NCBI RefSeq assembly: GCF_008329905.1
Contig: NZ_CP032155.1
Coordinates: forward strand, 1,116,001 to 1,180,000
DNA length: 64,000 nt
Origin: Mycobacterium sp. ELW1
Lineage (GTDB): Bacteria > Actinomycetota > Actinomycetes > Mycobacteriales > Mycobacteriaceae
Direction: 5' to 3'
Both the position numbers and the translations under genes were made by a program. Below, in pieces: positions 10,277 to 18,749 of this stretch. Below the pieces are notes generated by a model that did no database searches, was not told the origin of the DNA, and saw only the letters and a list, made by a program, of their open reading frames with translations. The number at the start of each line of letters is the position of its first letter. Position 1 is the first letter of the stretch.

Positions 10277-11808
10277 GGCTCGTCCTTGTGCTTGGTGACG
10301 AAGTGGTGATCCGGTGGCTCCTCGTCGAACATGACGTCATCGTCGCCGGGCACCGACGTCGGAATGTACCCGTCGGAGCCCCCGGCGTTCAGCGCGCTGT
10401 GGCGTCTCCCCCAGAACAGATAGAACAGCAAGACCACAGCGACGCAACCACCGAAGACCAACCACGTCTGCCACCGCAGACCGTAGAGCACCGCGGCGCA
10501 CGCCAGGATCGACAGAACGGGAGTCACGGGGTAGCCCGGGACCTTGAACGGTCGCTCGAGGTCGGGTTGGCGCACCCGCAGGAGGATGACACCGGCCGAC
10601 ACGGTGATGAACGCGACCAAGGTGCCGATCGACACGGCATCGAGCAACCAGTTCAGCGGAAGGAAGCCGGCCAGGATGCCCGTGACGGCGGCGACGATGA
10701 CGGTGTTGCCCACCGGAGTCATGCTGCGCGGGTTGACCTTTGCAAACATCGACGGAAGCAGACCGTCCCGGCCCATTGCGAAGAGGATGCGTGTCTGTCC
10801 GTACATCACGACCAGCGTCACCGAGAAGATGGAGACCACCGCGCCGGCTGCCAGAAGGGTGCTGGCCCAGGTGCTGCCGGTGATGTTCTCCAGGATCACG
10901 GACAGCCCCGCTTCGGCTTGTTCATCCGATCCGAAGTCCGCGGCGTCCTGGGTGCCCAGGCCGGCGAAGGCGACCAGAATATAGAAGGTGGTGACCACGA
11001 GGAGTGCCGCGATGATGGCCCGGGGCATGGTCTTCTGGGGATTCTTCACTTCGTCACCCGCGGTCGACACCGCGTCGAGGCCGATGAACGAGAAGAAGAT
11101 CATGCTCGCGGCGGTGGTGATGCCGGGAACGCCCTTGTCCCAGAAGCCGTGGAAGTGGTCGGCGTTGAACGCGGTGAGCGCGATGACGATGAACATCCCC
11201 AGCACGCTGAGCTTGATCAGCACCATCACGGTGTTGACGAAGGCGGACTCGCTTGCGCCACGGATGAGCAGCGCCATGCACATCAGGATCAGAAGGACCG
11301 CGGGCAGATTGACGATGCCGGGGGCGGAGTCCCAGGGGGCGGCACTCAAGGACTGCGGCAGCTGCCACCCGAACAGGTTCTGCAACAACTTGTTCAGATA
11401 GCCGCTCCACCCGACGGCGACGGCCGAGATGGATACGCCGTACTCGAGAAGCAGACACGCTGCCACACCCATGGCGACGACCTCGCCCATCGTCGTATAG
11501 GCGTACGAGTAGGTCGAGCCCGAGACCGGCACCGACGACGCCATCTCTGCGTAGCAGATCGCCGACAGTCCGGCCGCGACGGCGGCGAGCAGAAACGAGA
11601 CCAACACCGCCGGACCGGCTTCCGGCACCGCCGCGGACAGCACGAAGAAGATCCCGGTGCCGACGGTCGCCCCGACTCCGAAGAGTGTGAGCTGAAAGGT
11701 GCCGATACTGCGCTTCAGATGGTCGGAGGCGCCGTGTGCTACCGGAGCGCCGGCAACGGGGCGGCGACGGAACAACTGCTGGGAGAGGCTCAGCGGCGGT
11801 GCGGTCAT
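10273..11808 (-). CDS. APC-family cationic amino acid permease (RocE-like)
   Basis: This 511-residue transporter has about 12-14 hydrophobic segments and the APC superfamily entry motif (FGVGATVGTGIFFVLS) near residue 45. IFFSFIGLDAVSTAGDEVKNPQ and a DLERPFKVPG loop place it near the cationic amino acid transporter subgroup. The start at 11808 is chosen for its AGGAGG 4 bases upstream; an in-frame start 21 bases earlier lacks one. It follows rocD by 34 bases, so arginine or ornithine uptake is the likely role. Its cytoplasmic tail is acidic and histidine-rich (EEPPDHHFVTKHKDEP). Confidence 0.88.
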   Translation of the reverse strand: MTAPPLSLSQQLFRRRPVAGAPVAHGASDHLKRSIGTFQLTLFGVGATVGTGIFFVLSAAVPEAGPAVLVSFLLAAVAAGLSAICYAEMASSVPVSGSTYSYAYTTMGEVVAMGVAACLLLEYGVSISAVAVGWSGYLNKLLQNLFGWQLPQSLSAAPWDSAPGIVNLPAVLLILMCMALLIRGASESAFVNTVMVLIKLSVLGMFIVIALTAFNADHFHGFWDKGVPGITTAASMIFFSFIGLDAVSTAGDEVKNPQKTMPRAIIAALLVVTTFYILVAFAGLGTQDAADFGSDEQAEAGLSVILENITGSTWASTLLAAGAVVSIFSVTLVVMYGQTRILFAMGRDGLLPSMFAKVNPRSMTPVGNTVIVAAVTGILAGFLPLNWLLDAVSIGTLVAFITVSAGVILLRVRQPDLERPFKVPGYPVTPVLSILACAAVLYGLRWQTWLVFGGCVAVVLLFYLFWGRRHSALNAGGSDGYIPTSVPGDDDVMFDEEPPDHHFVTKHKDEP

Positions 11809-11842
11809 AGTGCCTCCTGGGGTCACCAAACTGAACTACTCG

Positions 11843-13081
11843 TTAAGAGTGTGCACCTGCCTGCTCCAGCACACGTGCGAACTGTCCAACCGCCCAATCG
11901 ATCTCCTCGGCGGTGATCACCAGCGGGGGAGCGAACCGCAAGGTCGATCCATGAGTGTCCTTGACCAGCACTCCGCGCTCGGCGAGGGTGAGGCTGAGCT
12001 GCTTGCCGGTACCGAGGCGTTCGTCGATGTCGACTCCGGCCCACAGTCCCATACCGCGGACCGCGAGCACCCCGTGGCCGATCAGCGACCGCAGCCGGGC
12101 GTGCAGGTGCAGGCCGAGTTCTGCTGAGCGGGACTGGAATTCACCGCGCCGTAGGATGCCGACCACGGTGGAACCGATTGCCGCGGCCAGCGGATTACCG
12201 CCGAACGTCGACCCGTGCTCGCCGGGATGAAGGACGCCGAGAACGTCGCGGTCGGCCACCACGGCCGACAGCGGAACCACGCCGCCACCGAGTGCCTTGC
12301 CGAGCAGATAGACATCGGGCACCACACCCCAGTGGTCACACGCGAAGGTGTGACCGGTGCGCGCCAGGCCGGACTGGATCTCGTCGGCGATCAGCAGCAC
12401 GTTGTGCCTGCTGCACACGGCGCGCAGTCGGGGCAGGTAGTCGTCCGGCGGGACGATGATCCCGGCCTCGCCCTGAATGGGCTCGATGAGCACGGCGACC
12501 GTGTGTTCGTCGATCGCCGCTGCGACCGCGTCGGCGTCGCCGAAGGGCACCGATCGGAAGCCGGGGGTGAACGGGCCGAAGCCGCCGCGGGCGGTGTCAT
12601 CGGAGGAGAAGCTGACGATGCTTATCGTGCGTCCGTGGAAGTTGTTGTCCGCGACCACGATATTCGCCATCCCGGCGGGGACACCCTTGACGTCGGCGCC
12701 CCACTTGCGGGCAATCTTGATGCCACTCTCCACTGCCTCGGCGCCGCTGTTCATGGGCAGCACCATGTCCTTGCCACAGAGTCCGGCCAGTGCGGCGCAG
12801 AACGGGCCGAGCTGGTCGGAGTGGAAGGCGCGGCTCACCAACGTCAGGGCGTCGAGCTGGCGGTGGGCTGTGGCGACGATTTCGTCGTTGTGATGGCCGA
12901 AGTTCACCGCCGAATACGCCGCGAGGCAGTCCAGGTAGCGCCGGCCTTCGACGTCGGTGATCCATGCGCCGCGGGCGCTGGCGGCCACCACCGGAAGCGG
13001 CGAGTAGTTGTGCGCGGCATAGGCGTTGTCCAGTGCGATTGCCTCGGCGGTTGCGCCGGTGACGGTGTCGGCCACGGTCAT
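11843..13081 (-). CDS. rocD: Ornithine aminotransferase
   Basis: This 412-residue PLP enzyme of class III converts ornithine and 2-oxoglutarate to glutamate semialdehyde and glutamate. MNSGAEAVESGIKIARKWG, the ADEIQSGLARTG Asp-containing motif, the cofactor lysine in LLGKALGGGVVPLSA and GSTFGGNPLAAA are all intact. ATG at 13081 has GGAGG upstream and overlaps the preceding stop as ATGA. As I recall, the M. tuberculosis counterpart is split into two adjacent genes, rocD1 and rocD2. Here the reading frame is continuous, so the enzyme should be functional. Confidence 0.95.
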   Translation of the reverse strand: MTVADTVTGATAEAIALDNAYAAHNYSPLPVVAASARGAWITDVEGRRYLDCLAAYSAVNFGHHNDEIVATAHRQLDALTLVSRAFHSDQLGPFCAALAGLCGKDMVLPMNSGAEAVESGIKIARKWGADVKGVPAGMANIVVADNNFHGRTISIVSFSSDDTARGGFGPFTPGFRSVPFGDADAVAAAIDEHTVAVLIEPIQGEAGIIVPPDDYLPRLRAVCSRHNVLLIADEIQSGLARTGHTFACDHWGVVPDVYLLGKALGGGVVPLSAVVADRDVLGVLHPGEHGSTFGGNPLAAAIGSTVVGILRRGEFQSRSAELGLHLHARLRSLIGHGVLAVRGMGLWAGVDIDERLGTGKQLSLTLAERGVLVKDTHGSTLRFAPPLVITAEEIDWAVGQFARVLEQAGAHS

Positions 13082-13923
13082 GTAAACACCTCCAGCGTGC
13101 AGCATTTCACCGAGCCGCCGCCCTTGAGCAGCTCGGAGAGGTCGACGCCGATCGGGTGGAAGCCGGCCCGGCGGAGTTGTTCGGCGAAGCCGGTGGCCTG
13201 CGCGGGGTACACCACGTGCTTACCGTCGGACACCGCGTTGAGCCCCAGCACGTAGGCATCGGCACTCGCGACTTCGATGGCGTCGGGGAAGAGCCGGCGC
13301 AACTGGGCTCGCCCGTCGGCGGTGAACGCCGACGGGTAGTAGGCGATCGTGGTGTCGTCGAGCACGGTCAACGCGGTATCGAGGTGGTAGAACCGAGGAT
13401 CGACGAGTTCCAGTGAGATCACCGGCATTCCGGTCAGGGCGCCCACCTCGGCGTGCGCGTGCGGATGCGTGCGAAAACCGGTGCCTGCCAGAATCATCGA
13501 TCCGACGACCAGCAGGTCGCCTTGGCCCTCGTTGACGTGGCGGGTCGCTACCGGATCATGCCCGTGTCGGCCCATCCAGGCGGCATATGCCACCGATTCG
13601 CCATGCCGCTCGGCATGCTTGAACCGGGCGACGATCGCGGTGCCGTTGATGATCAGTCCGGCGTTGGCCGCGTACACCATGTCCGGCAGGCCCGGTACGG
13701 GCTCGACGAGGTCGACGGTGTGGCCGAGCCGGCGATACGTGTCGCGCAGGTGTTCCCATTGGGCGAGCGCCAACTCGACGTCGACGGGCGTGCTGGTGTC
13801 CATCCACGGGTTGATGGCGTATTCGACGCTGAAGTACGTCGGTGGGGTCATGGCGTAGTGGCGGAGTCGCTGGCGGCGCGGTGTCCTCGTCGACCCGACG
13901 GCGACATCGGGGGATATCGTCAT
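13078..13923 (-). CDS. Dimethylargininase-like amidinohydrolase
   Basis: This 281-residue pentein-fold enzyme resembles N(G),N(G)-dimethylarginine dimethylaminohydrolase. MVYAANAGLIING, the EGQGDLLVVGS motif, the catalytic His in RFYHLDTAL and the C-terminal VKCCTLEVF with Cys274/Cys275 are present. It would hydrolyse a methylated arginine or arginine itself to citrulline or ornithine. It is the first gene of the minus-strand block and is coupled to rocD by a 4-base overlap. It matches Rv2323c in context. Substrate choice among arginine-type compounds is not determinable here. Confidence 0.82.
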   Translation of the reverse strand: MTISPDVAVGSTRTPRRQRLRHYAMTPPTYFSVEYAINPWMDTSTPVDVELALAQWEHLRDTYRRLGHTVDLVEPVPGLPDMVYAANAGLIINGTAIVARFKHAERHGESVAYAAWMGRHGHDPVATRHVNEGQGDLLVVGSMILAGTGFRTHPHAHAEVGALTGMPVISLELVDPRFYHLDTALTVLDDTTIAYYPSAFTADGRAQLRRLFPDAIEVASADAYVLGLNAVSDGKHVVYPAQATGFAEQLRRAGFHPIGVDLSELLKGGGSVKCCTLEVFT

Positions 13924-13947
13924 GAATCAACCATAGAAGTGCGGTTT

Positions 13948-14013
13948 GACGCAATCAATCGTTAACTATTGCGTGTCCATGAATGATCTATTGCGTCACC
14001 GCTAACATTGCGG
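13948..14013. promoter_or_regulatory. Repeated ATTGCG boxes, likely Lrp operator
   Basis: The divergent promoter region between the dimethylargininase-like gene and the Lrp gene holds four copies of one short element: GACGCAAT (inverted) at 13948-13955, ATTGCGT at 13968-13974, ATTGCGTC at 13990-13997 and ATTGCGG at 14007-14013. Spacings of about 20 bases are close to two helical turns, as expected for an Lrp octamer wrapping DNA. Confidence 0.6.
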
Positions 14014-14047
14014 TGATCTGTTGTGTGCGGGCGAAAGGGGCTGTCGA

Positions 14048-14494
14048 ATGGATCGGTTGGATGACACCGACGAGCGGATCCTGGCCGAGCTCGCCGAGCA
14101 TGCCCGGGCCACCTTCGCCGAGATCGGGGAACGGGTGAACCTGTCGGCTCCGGCCGTGAAGCGCCGGGTCGACCGGATGCTGGACGCCGGGGTGATCCGC
14201 GGTTTCACCACGGTCATCGACCGCAGCGCGGTGGGCTGGAACACCGAGGCCTACGTGCAGGTCTACTGTCACGGCACAATCGCGCCAGATCGGTTGCGGG
14301 CGGCCTGGATTGACATTCCCGAGATCATCAGTGCCGCCACCGTGACCGGAACTTCGGACGCCATCCTGCACGTGCTCGCTCGCGACATGCGACATCTGGA
14401 GGCGGCGCTGGAACGCATCCGGTCGAGCGCCGACATCGAACGGAGCGAGAGCATCGTGGTGCTGTCCAACCTGATTGACCGGTCGCCCGCCTAA
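14048..14494 (+). CDS. Lrp/AsnC-family regulator
   Basis: This 148-residue protein has an N-terminal winged helix (LDDTDERILAELAEHARATF, then NLSAPAVKRRVDRMLDAGVI) and a C-terminal RAM/AsnC ligand-binding domain. ATG at 14048 has GAAAGGGG about 7 bases upstream. It is divergent from the dimethylargininase-rocD-permease-USP block, the same arrangement as Rv2324 in M. tuberculosis, so it probably senses an amino acid such as arginine or ornithine and controls that block. Confidence 0.92.
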   Translation: MDRLDDTDERILAELAEHARATFAEIGERVNLSAPAVKRRVDRMLDAGVIRGFTTVIDRSAVGWNTEAYVQVYCHGTIAPDRLRAAWIDIPEIISAATVTGTSDAILHVLARDMRHLEAALERIRSSADIERSESIVVLSNLIDRSPA

Positions 14495-14553
14495 CTGGTC
14501 GGTTGGCGCAGGCTGGCGCGCACTTCGCGACGGCGATCGTGTATGAACACCAC

Positions 14554-15741
14554 GTGAGCACGAGCGAGAACGGCATCCTCATCGTCGGCGGCGGCCTGGC
14601 CGCCACCCGCACGGCTGAGCAACTGCGCAAGTCGGAGTACACCGGCCCGGTCACCATCGTCAGCGACGAGGTGCATCTGCCATATGACCGCCCGCCGCTG
14701 TCGAAGGACGTGCTGCACGCCGACCTCGACGATGTGGTGCTCAAGCCCGCCGAGTTCTACGCCGAGAATGACATCACGCTGCGGTTGGGCAGCGCGGCCA
14801 CGTCGTTGGACACCGCCGCTCGGACCGTGACCCTCGCCGACGGCTCGGTGCTGGGGTACGACGAGCTGGTCATCGCCACCGGCTTGGTGCCCAAGCGCAT
14901 CCCGTCGTTCCCCGATCTGGAGGGCATTCGCGTTCTGCGCTCGCTCGACGAGGCGCTGGCGCTGCGTGCCCACGCCGCATCGGCCCGGCAGGCGGTGATC
15001 ATCGGCGCCGGCTTCATCGGCTGCGAGGTCGCGGCAAGCCTGCGCAAACTCGGCGTCGAGGTGGCGCTGGTCGAGCCGCAGCCGGCTCCGCTGGCCTCGG
15101 TCCTGGGCGAGCAGGTCGGAAACCTGGTGACCCGCCTGCACCGCGCCGAGGGTGTCGACGTGCGCACCGGCATCGGGGTGGCCGAGGTGCGCGGCGACAA
15201 CGGACACGTGACGACCGTGGTGTTGTCCGACGGCAGCGAGCTGCCCGCCGACCTCGTGGTGGTCGGCATCGGGTCGCGCCCGGCCACCGACTGGCTGGAG
15301 GGTAGCGGCCTGGCCGTCGACAACGGTGTGGTGTGCGACGAGGCTGGCCGCACCAGCGTTGCCGGCGTGTGGGCGCTCGGTGACGTCGCATCCTGGCGCG
15401 ACGCCACCGGACATCAAGCCCGCGTTGAACATTGGAGCAACGTGGCCGAGCAGGCCCGGGTCATCGTGCCGTCGATGCTGGGCCAGGAGGCGCCGTCGGT
15501 GATCGTGGTGCCCTACTTCTGGAGCGACCAGTACGACGTGAAGATCCAGTGCCTCGGAGAGCCGGAGGCCACCGATACGGTCCACATCGTCGAGGACGAC
15601 GGCCGTAAATTCCTGGCCTTCTACGAGCGTGACGGCGTGGTGGCCGGGGTGGTCGGCGGCGGTATGCCCGGCAAGGTCATGAAGACCCGCGCCAAGATCG
15701 CGTCCGGCGCCCCCATCGCCGACGTTCTTCCCGCGTCCTAG
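14554..15741 (+). CDS. Ferredoxin-NAD(+) reductase, FAD-dependent
   Basis: This 395-residue flavoprotein has the FAD motif ILIVGGGLAATRTAEQLR, the NAD motif AVIIGAGFIGCEVAASLRKLG and a later VWALGDVASW segment. The C-terminal reductase domain includes HWSNVAEQARVI. The family transfers electrons from NADH to a ferredoxin serving cytochrome P450 or oxygenases. GTG at 14554 gives the usual N-terminus; a longer in-frame opening extends to 14503. It corresponds to Rv0688. No ferredoxin gene is adjacent. Confidence 0.88.
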   Translation: MSTSENGILIVGGGLAATRTAEQLRKSEYTGPVTIVSDEVHLPYDRPPLSKDVLHADLDDVVLKPAEFYAENDITLRLGSAATSLDTAARTVTLADGSVLGYDELVIATGLVPKRIPSFPDLEGIRVLRSLDEALALRAHAASARQAVIIGAGFIGCEVAASLRKLGVEVALVEPQPAPLASVLGEQVGNLVTRLHRAEGVDVRTGIGVAEVRGDNGHVTTVVLSDGSELPADLVVVGIGSRPATDWLEGSGLAVDNGVVCDEAGRTSVAGVWALGDVASWRDATGHQARVEHWSNVAEQARVIVPSMLGQEAPSVIVVPYFWSDQYDVKIQCLGEPEATDTVHIVEDDGRKFLAFYERDGVVAGVVGGGMPGKVMKTRAKIASGAPIADVLPAS

Positions 15742-15764
15742 AACTCGCCGCGTCCTAGAACTCG
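15731..15764. repeat. 17-base tandem duplication across two convergent stop codons
   Basis: CCGCGTCCTAGAACTCG occurs at 15731-15747 and again immediately at 15748-15764. The first copy supplies the stop of the ferredoxin reductase gene and the second supplies the stop of the convergent VOC gene. It looks like a recent slippage duplication. Confidence 0.9.
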
Positions 15765-17011
15765 CCGAGGTAGAACCGCCCACCCTGGTCGTCCGTGCAC
15801 TCCGCCATCAGCCCGTACGGCTGGCGGGCGGGCTCGGTCAGAACGGTTCCGCCCGCCTCGCGCACCCGGCCGACCGCCGCGTCGATATCCGCCACCGTCC
15901 ACATCGGCACCGTGTTCGGCGTGGGTGAGCCGCCCGCCGCGCCGGACATCGGGTGTGCGTTCTGCACTGCCCAGCCGTCCTCGACCCGGCCCCGTTCGAA
16001 CGTCCACCCCAGCACCTGGCCATAGAACTCGCGGAAGGCCGCCGAGTCGCCGACCTCGTAGGTGACATAGGACAGCTCGCCGTGGCCTGCGCCGTTGAGC
16101 AGCGGACGGCGTTGGCCCGGTGCGGGCCGATAGATGGCGAACACGCCGCCCTGAGCGTCACCGGCCTCCAGCAGTGAGCCGATCGCGGATTCGCGTGACG
16201 CCCCCACCCATCCTCCTGCGGCCAGGATCGCGGCGCGCGCCTCATCCACATCGTCGACCGCATAGCAGCAGAACACTGCCGGGCGCTCGGATGTCGAGAA
16301 ATCGATCGCCTCAACGGTATTGGTCACCCGCCCGGCCGGGTCGTACTCCCACCCCAGCACGTGTGAGTAGAAGACGGCCGCACGGGCGGTGTCCGGGCTC
16401 TGCACCGACACGCAACCGATGTCGCCGTGTCGGATCGGCTCGCGAGTCGGCCCGCTGAGCATCCACCGATGGCCGAAGGGGTCGCGGATGGTGGCGGTAC
16501 GGGCGCCGTGCCCGTCGTAGGGTTCGCGTTGAACCTCGGCACCCTGAGCCCTGGCCCGTGCCAGGGCGGCGTCGGTGTCGATGACATCCACCATCAGGCT
16601 CACCGAGTTGACCCCCCGCTGCGGCGCCTGCAATCCGAGATCGTCGAATTCGTCGGCCAGGTACAGGACACCGCCGCTCATCGACAGTTCGGCGTGGCCG
16701 ATGCGTCCGTCATCCATCACGATCGGGTCGCCGATCAATTCCGCGCCGAAGGTGTCGCGGTACCACTCGATCGCGGCGCGGGCGTCGGCCACCGTGAGGT
16801 AGGGCAGTGCGGCGGGGCGGGGGATGCCGGTCTGGGCTGCCGGCGCGTTCAGTTCGGCGACTGCTGCCGCGGTGCCGCTCATGGTGACTCCCTGGGTGTT
16901 GGCGGGTAAGGACAACGCGGACTCGAGCCGCGCACGCAACTCGGCCGCGAAGGACGGATCCGGTTGCACGGGAAGGTCTTCGGTGGTCAAGACGCGCAAG
17001 GGATCGGTCAT
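15755..17011 (-). CDS. Three-domain VOC (glyoxalase-like) protein
   Basis: This 418-residue protein has a roughly 65-residue N-terminal extension followed by three vicinal-oxygen-chelate modules (about residues 68-185, 192-300 and 305-418). ALPYLTVADARAAIEWYRDTFGAEL opens the first and RDPFGHRWMLSGP closes it. Metal ligands are not all evident, so it may bind rather than transform small molecules. A very strong AGGAGGTG precedes the ATG, and the start overlaps the sigma-factor stop as ATGA. The pairing suggests it is made with, and perhaps informs, the sigma factor. Confidence 0.8.
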   Translation of the reverse strand: MTDPLRVLTTEDLPVQPDPSFAAELRARLESALSLPANTQGVTMSGTAAAVAELNAPAAQTGIPRPAALPYLTVADARAAIEWYRDTFGAELIGDPIVMDDGRIGHAELSMSGGVLYLADEFDDLGLQAPQRGVNSVSLMVDVIDTDAALARARAQGAEVQREPYDGHGARTATIRDPFGHRWMLSGPTREPIRHGDIGCVSVQSPDTARAAVFYSHVLGWEYDPAGRVTNTVEAIDFSTSERPAVFCCYAVDDVDEARAAILAAGGWVGASRESAIGSLLEAGDAQGGVFAIYRPAPGQRRPLLNGAGHGELSYVTYEVGDSAAFREFYGQVLGWTFERGRVEDGWAVQNAHPMSGAAGGSPTPNTVPMWTVADIDAAVGRVREAGGTVLTEPARQPYGLMAECTDDQGGRFYLGEF

Positions 17012-17523
17012 GAAACACCTCCTTCCGGGTAGAGCTTTCTGAAGGCACGCCGGGCGCGGACCAGGAGCGCCTCGGTGGCATGCACGCTGCGCCCGATCAG
17101 CTGCGCGCACTCGGGCACCGAGCAGTCGTCCATGTAGCGCAGTGCGAGCACCACACGATGCGCTTCGGGGAGTCGGGCGAGCACGCTTTCGGCGACGAGG
17201 CGGTCCAGTTGCGCGTCCCACTCGTCGGCCGCTTCGCTCTCCGGCACATCGGCGACCGGCACCGTGGCCCGGGCCGAACGGCGCCGGTAGTGGTCGGCGA
17301 GTTTGTGCCGAGCCACCCCGAGCAGCCACGGAACCGCCAGCGGCGGTGGTGCGGGCCGCCGGGCGGCGTCCATCGCCGCGAGGAACGTCTCCGACGTGAG
17401 GTCCTCGGCGGTGGCCTGATCGCCGCACCGGCGGACGAAATAGCCGTAGACGACCGGAAGCGCGTCGTCGTAGAGCTCTAGCAGCCGGTACGGAGCATCG
17501 GGGGGTTCCGGATCCGCGCTCAC
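17008..17523 (-). CDS. ECF-type RNA polymerase sigma factor
   Basis: This 171-residue protein has sigma region 2 (about residues 15-75, with AEDLTSETFLAAMDAARR and PWLLGVARHKLADHYRR) and region 4 (about 110-165, LARLPEAHRVVLALRYMDDCSVPECAQLIGRS split in two). No anti-sigma gene is adjacent. The downstream partner is the VOC protein, coupled by 4 bases. GTG at 17523 is the only sensible start and has a weak AAGG before it. The regulon is unknown. Confidence 0.85.
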   Translation of the reverse strand: MSADPEPPDAPYRLLELYDDALPVVYGYFVRRCGDQATAEDLTSETFLAAMDAARRPAPPPLAVPWLLGVARHKLADHYRRRSARATVPVADVPESEAADEWDAQLDRLVAESVLARLPEAHRVVLALRYMDDCSVPECAQLIGRSVHATEALLVRARRAFRKLYPEGGVS

Positions 17524-17553
17524 ACCCTTATCGTCGTCGCGCGAGGCCGGACT

Positions 17554-17580
17554 CCGACGGGTCTGGCGGAACTTTTTTCC
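17554..17580 (-). promoter_or_regulatory. Possible ECF-type autoregulatory promoter
   Basis: Read on the minus strand, GGAAAA (17580-17575), a 15-base spacer and CGTCGG (17559-17554) resemble a Group 4 sigma promoter, ending 30 bases before the sigma-factor start. A CGGAA-N5-TTCCG inverted repeat overlaps the -35 element. The match is loose. Confidence 0.3.
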
Positions 17581-17602
17581 GGTCTACTCTGACGCTCCGC
17601 GG

Positions 17603-18244
17603 TCAGCGGCCGTCGAGGTCGTCGAGTCCGTGCGCCACGACATCGAAGGCATCGCCGATCGCCTGCGGCAGCGAGACCGTCTCGTCGGCCAGCCAGTACT
17701 CGTAGGCCGACAGGGCGACGCCGAGCATCAGCCAGGCGACCGACTGCGGGACCAGGTCACCGGGCTTGCCGCCGGTTCGTGCGGCCACGAAGTCTGCGAC
17801 CACGCCCCGCCAGCCGGCGTACATCGTCATCGAATGCGCCTGCAGCTCGGCAGTCTCCAGGATCACCCGCATCCGCTGTCGGTGCCGTTCGGTCTCAGAG
17901 GGATCGAAAGTGTTGAATGCCAACAATGCTGACCGCAGCGCCGGGCTGATCGCCTCGGTGTCGGCGACCCGGTCGAACAGGTCGCGGAAGTGCTGCAGGT
18001 GAGCGTCGAAGTCACCCCAGGGGATCGCATTCTTCGACGGGTAGTACCGGAACAGCGTGCGCCGGGCGATACCCGATGCCGCAGCCACGTCGTCGACACT
18101 GACCGAGCTGAACCCGTAGTTGGCGAACAGGTCGAGAGCGACGTCGGTGATGTGGTCCCCGGTGGTGGACCGACGCCGCCCCACGCGGGCGCTCGGGGGA
18201 CCCGCCGGCGAACCCCCAGCGGAATCCCCGGAACCAGTCGTCAT
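17603..18244 (-). CDS. mftR: Mycofactocin system transcriptional regulator MftR
   Basis: This 213-residue TetR-family protein has an HTH at about residues 25-70 ([19 protein letters not shown], then [20 protein letters not shown]). The [16 protein letters not shown] stretch is typical of MftR. The start at 18244 follows AAAGGG by about 8 bases; the frame stays open to 18298 but into the intergenic operator. It is divergent from mftA, 92 bases away. MftR is known as the repressor of the mft locus, released by long-chain acyl-CoA in M. smegmatis (from memory of published work). Confidence 0.92.
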   Translation of the reverse strand: MTTGSGDSAGGSPAGPPSARVGRRRSTTGDHITDVALDLFANYGFSSVSVDDVAAASGIARRTLFRYYPSKNAIPWGDFDAHLQHFRDLFDRVADTEAISPALRSALLAFNTFDPSETERHRQRMRVILETAELQAHSMTMYAGWRGVVADFVAARTGGKPGDLVPQSVAWLMLGVALSAYEYWLADETVSLPQAIGDAFDVVAHGLDDLDGR

Positions 18245-18282
18245 CGACCCGCCCTTTCTTTTCGGCACTCGATGCCATATTC

Positions 18283-18300
18283 TTGCGATCTCGATCACAA
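18283..18300. promoter_or_regulatory. Palindrome between mftR and mftA, candidate MftR operator
   Basis: TTGCGATC-TC-GATCACAA is a near-perfect inverted repeat (7 of 8 pairs) in the 92-base divergent region. A second imperfect one, CTCGA-N9-TCGAG, overlaps it. The location is right for MftR to control both directions. Confidence 0.5.
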
Positions 18301-18336
18301 TTGTCGAGAACCTGGGCCGACGAAAGGGTGCTTTTC

Positions 18337-18432
18337 ATGGAGCCGAGCCAAGCAACCGAGACCGAAACCGAACTGGTGACCGAAACGCTGGTCGAAGAGG
18401 TCTCCATCGACGGGATGTGCGGGGTCTACTGA
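18337..18432 (+). CDS. mftA: Mycofactocin precursor peptide MftA
   Basis: This 31-residue ribosomal peptide is Glu/Thr-rich and ends in the diagnostic core IDGMCGVY. The final Val-Tyr is excised and converted into the redox-active part of mycofactocin by MftC, MftE and MftD. The start ATG follows GAAAGGG by about 8 bases. It is followed after 2 bases by mftB. Confidence 0.97.
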   Translation: MEPSQATETETELVTETLVEEVSIDGMCGVY

Positions 18433-18434
18433 CC

Positions 18435-18749
18435 GTGCCCGCCCACGCTGTGGGCGATCCGGCTGTGGCCGGGTCGGCCTTCGACCCGGCACTCAGCTGG
18501 CGCCTGCATCCGCAGGTGGCCGTGCGACCGGAACCCTTCGGTGCACTGCTGTACCACTTCGGGACCCGGAAGCTGTCGTTCCTGAAGAACCGCACCATCC
18601 TGGCCGTCGTGAATTCGCTGCCCGAGCACCCCGACGTGCGCTCCGCCCTGCGGGCCGCGGGAGTGGATGAGTCCGACGAGGCGCCATATCTGCATGCCCT
18701 GAGCGTGCTGGTGACCTCGAACATGTTGACCTGCAAGGATTCCCAATGA
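18435..18749 (+). CDS. mftB: Mycofactocin peptide chaperone MftB
   Basis: This 104-residue protein is a RiPP recognition element that holds the MftA leader for MftC. The PqqD-like fold is visible in ALSWRLHPQVAVRPEPFG and FGTRKLSFLKNRTILAVV. GTG at 18435 is chosen as it lies two bases after the mftA stop and gives the family length; a second GTG at 18450 is possible. The stop overlaps the mftC start (ATGA). Confidence 0.94.
   Translation: MPAHAVGDPAVAGSAFDPALSWRLHPQVAVRPEPFGALLYHFGTRKLSFLKNRTILAVVNSLPEHPDVRSALRAAGVDESDEAPYLHALSVLVTSNMLTCKDSQ

Noticed and set aside
10162..11916. A 584-codon plus-strand frame opposite the permease
   Set aside because: The antisense product is charged and low-complexity, while the minus strand encodes clear transmembrane helices of an APC transporter.
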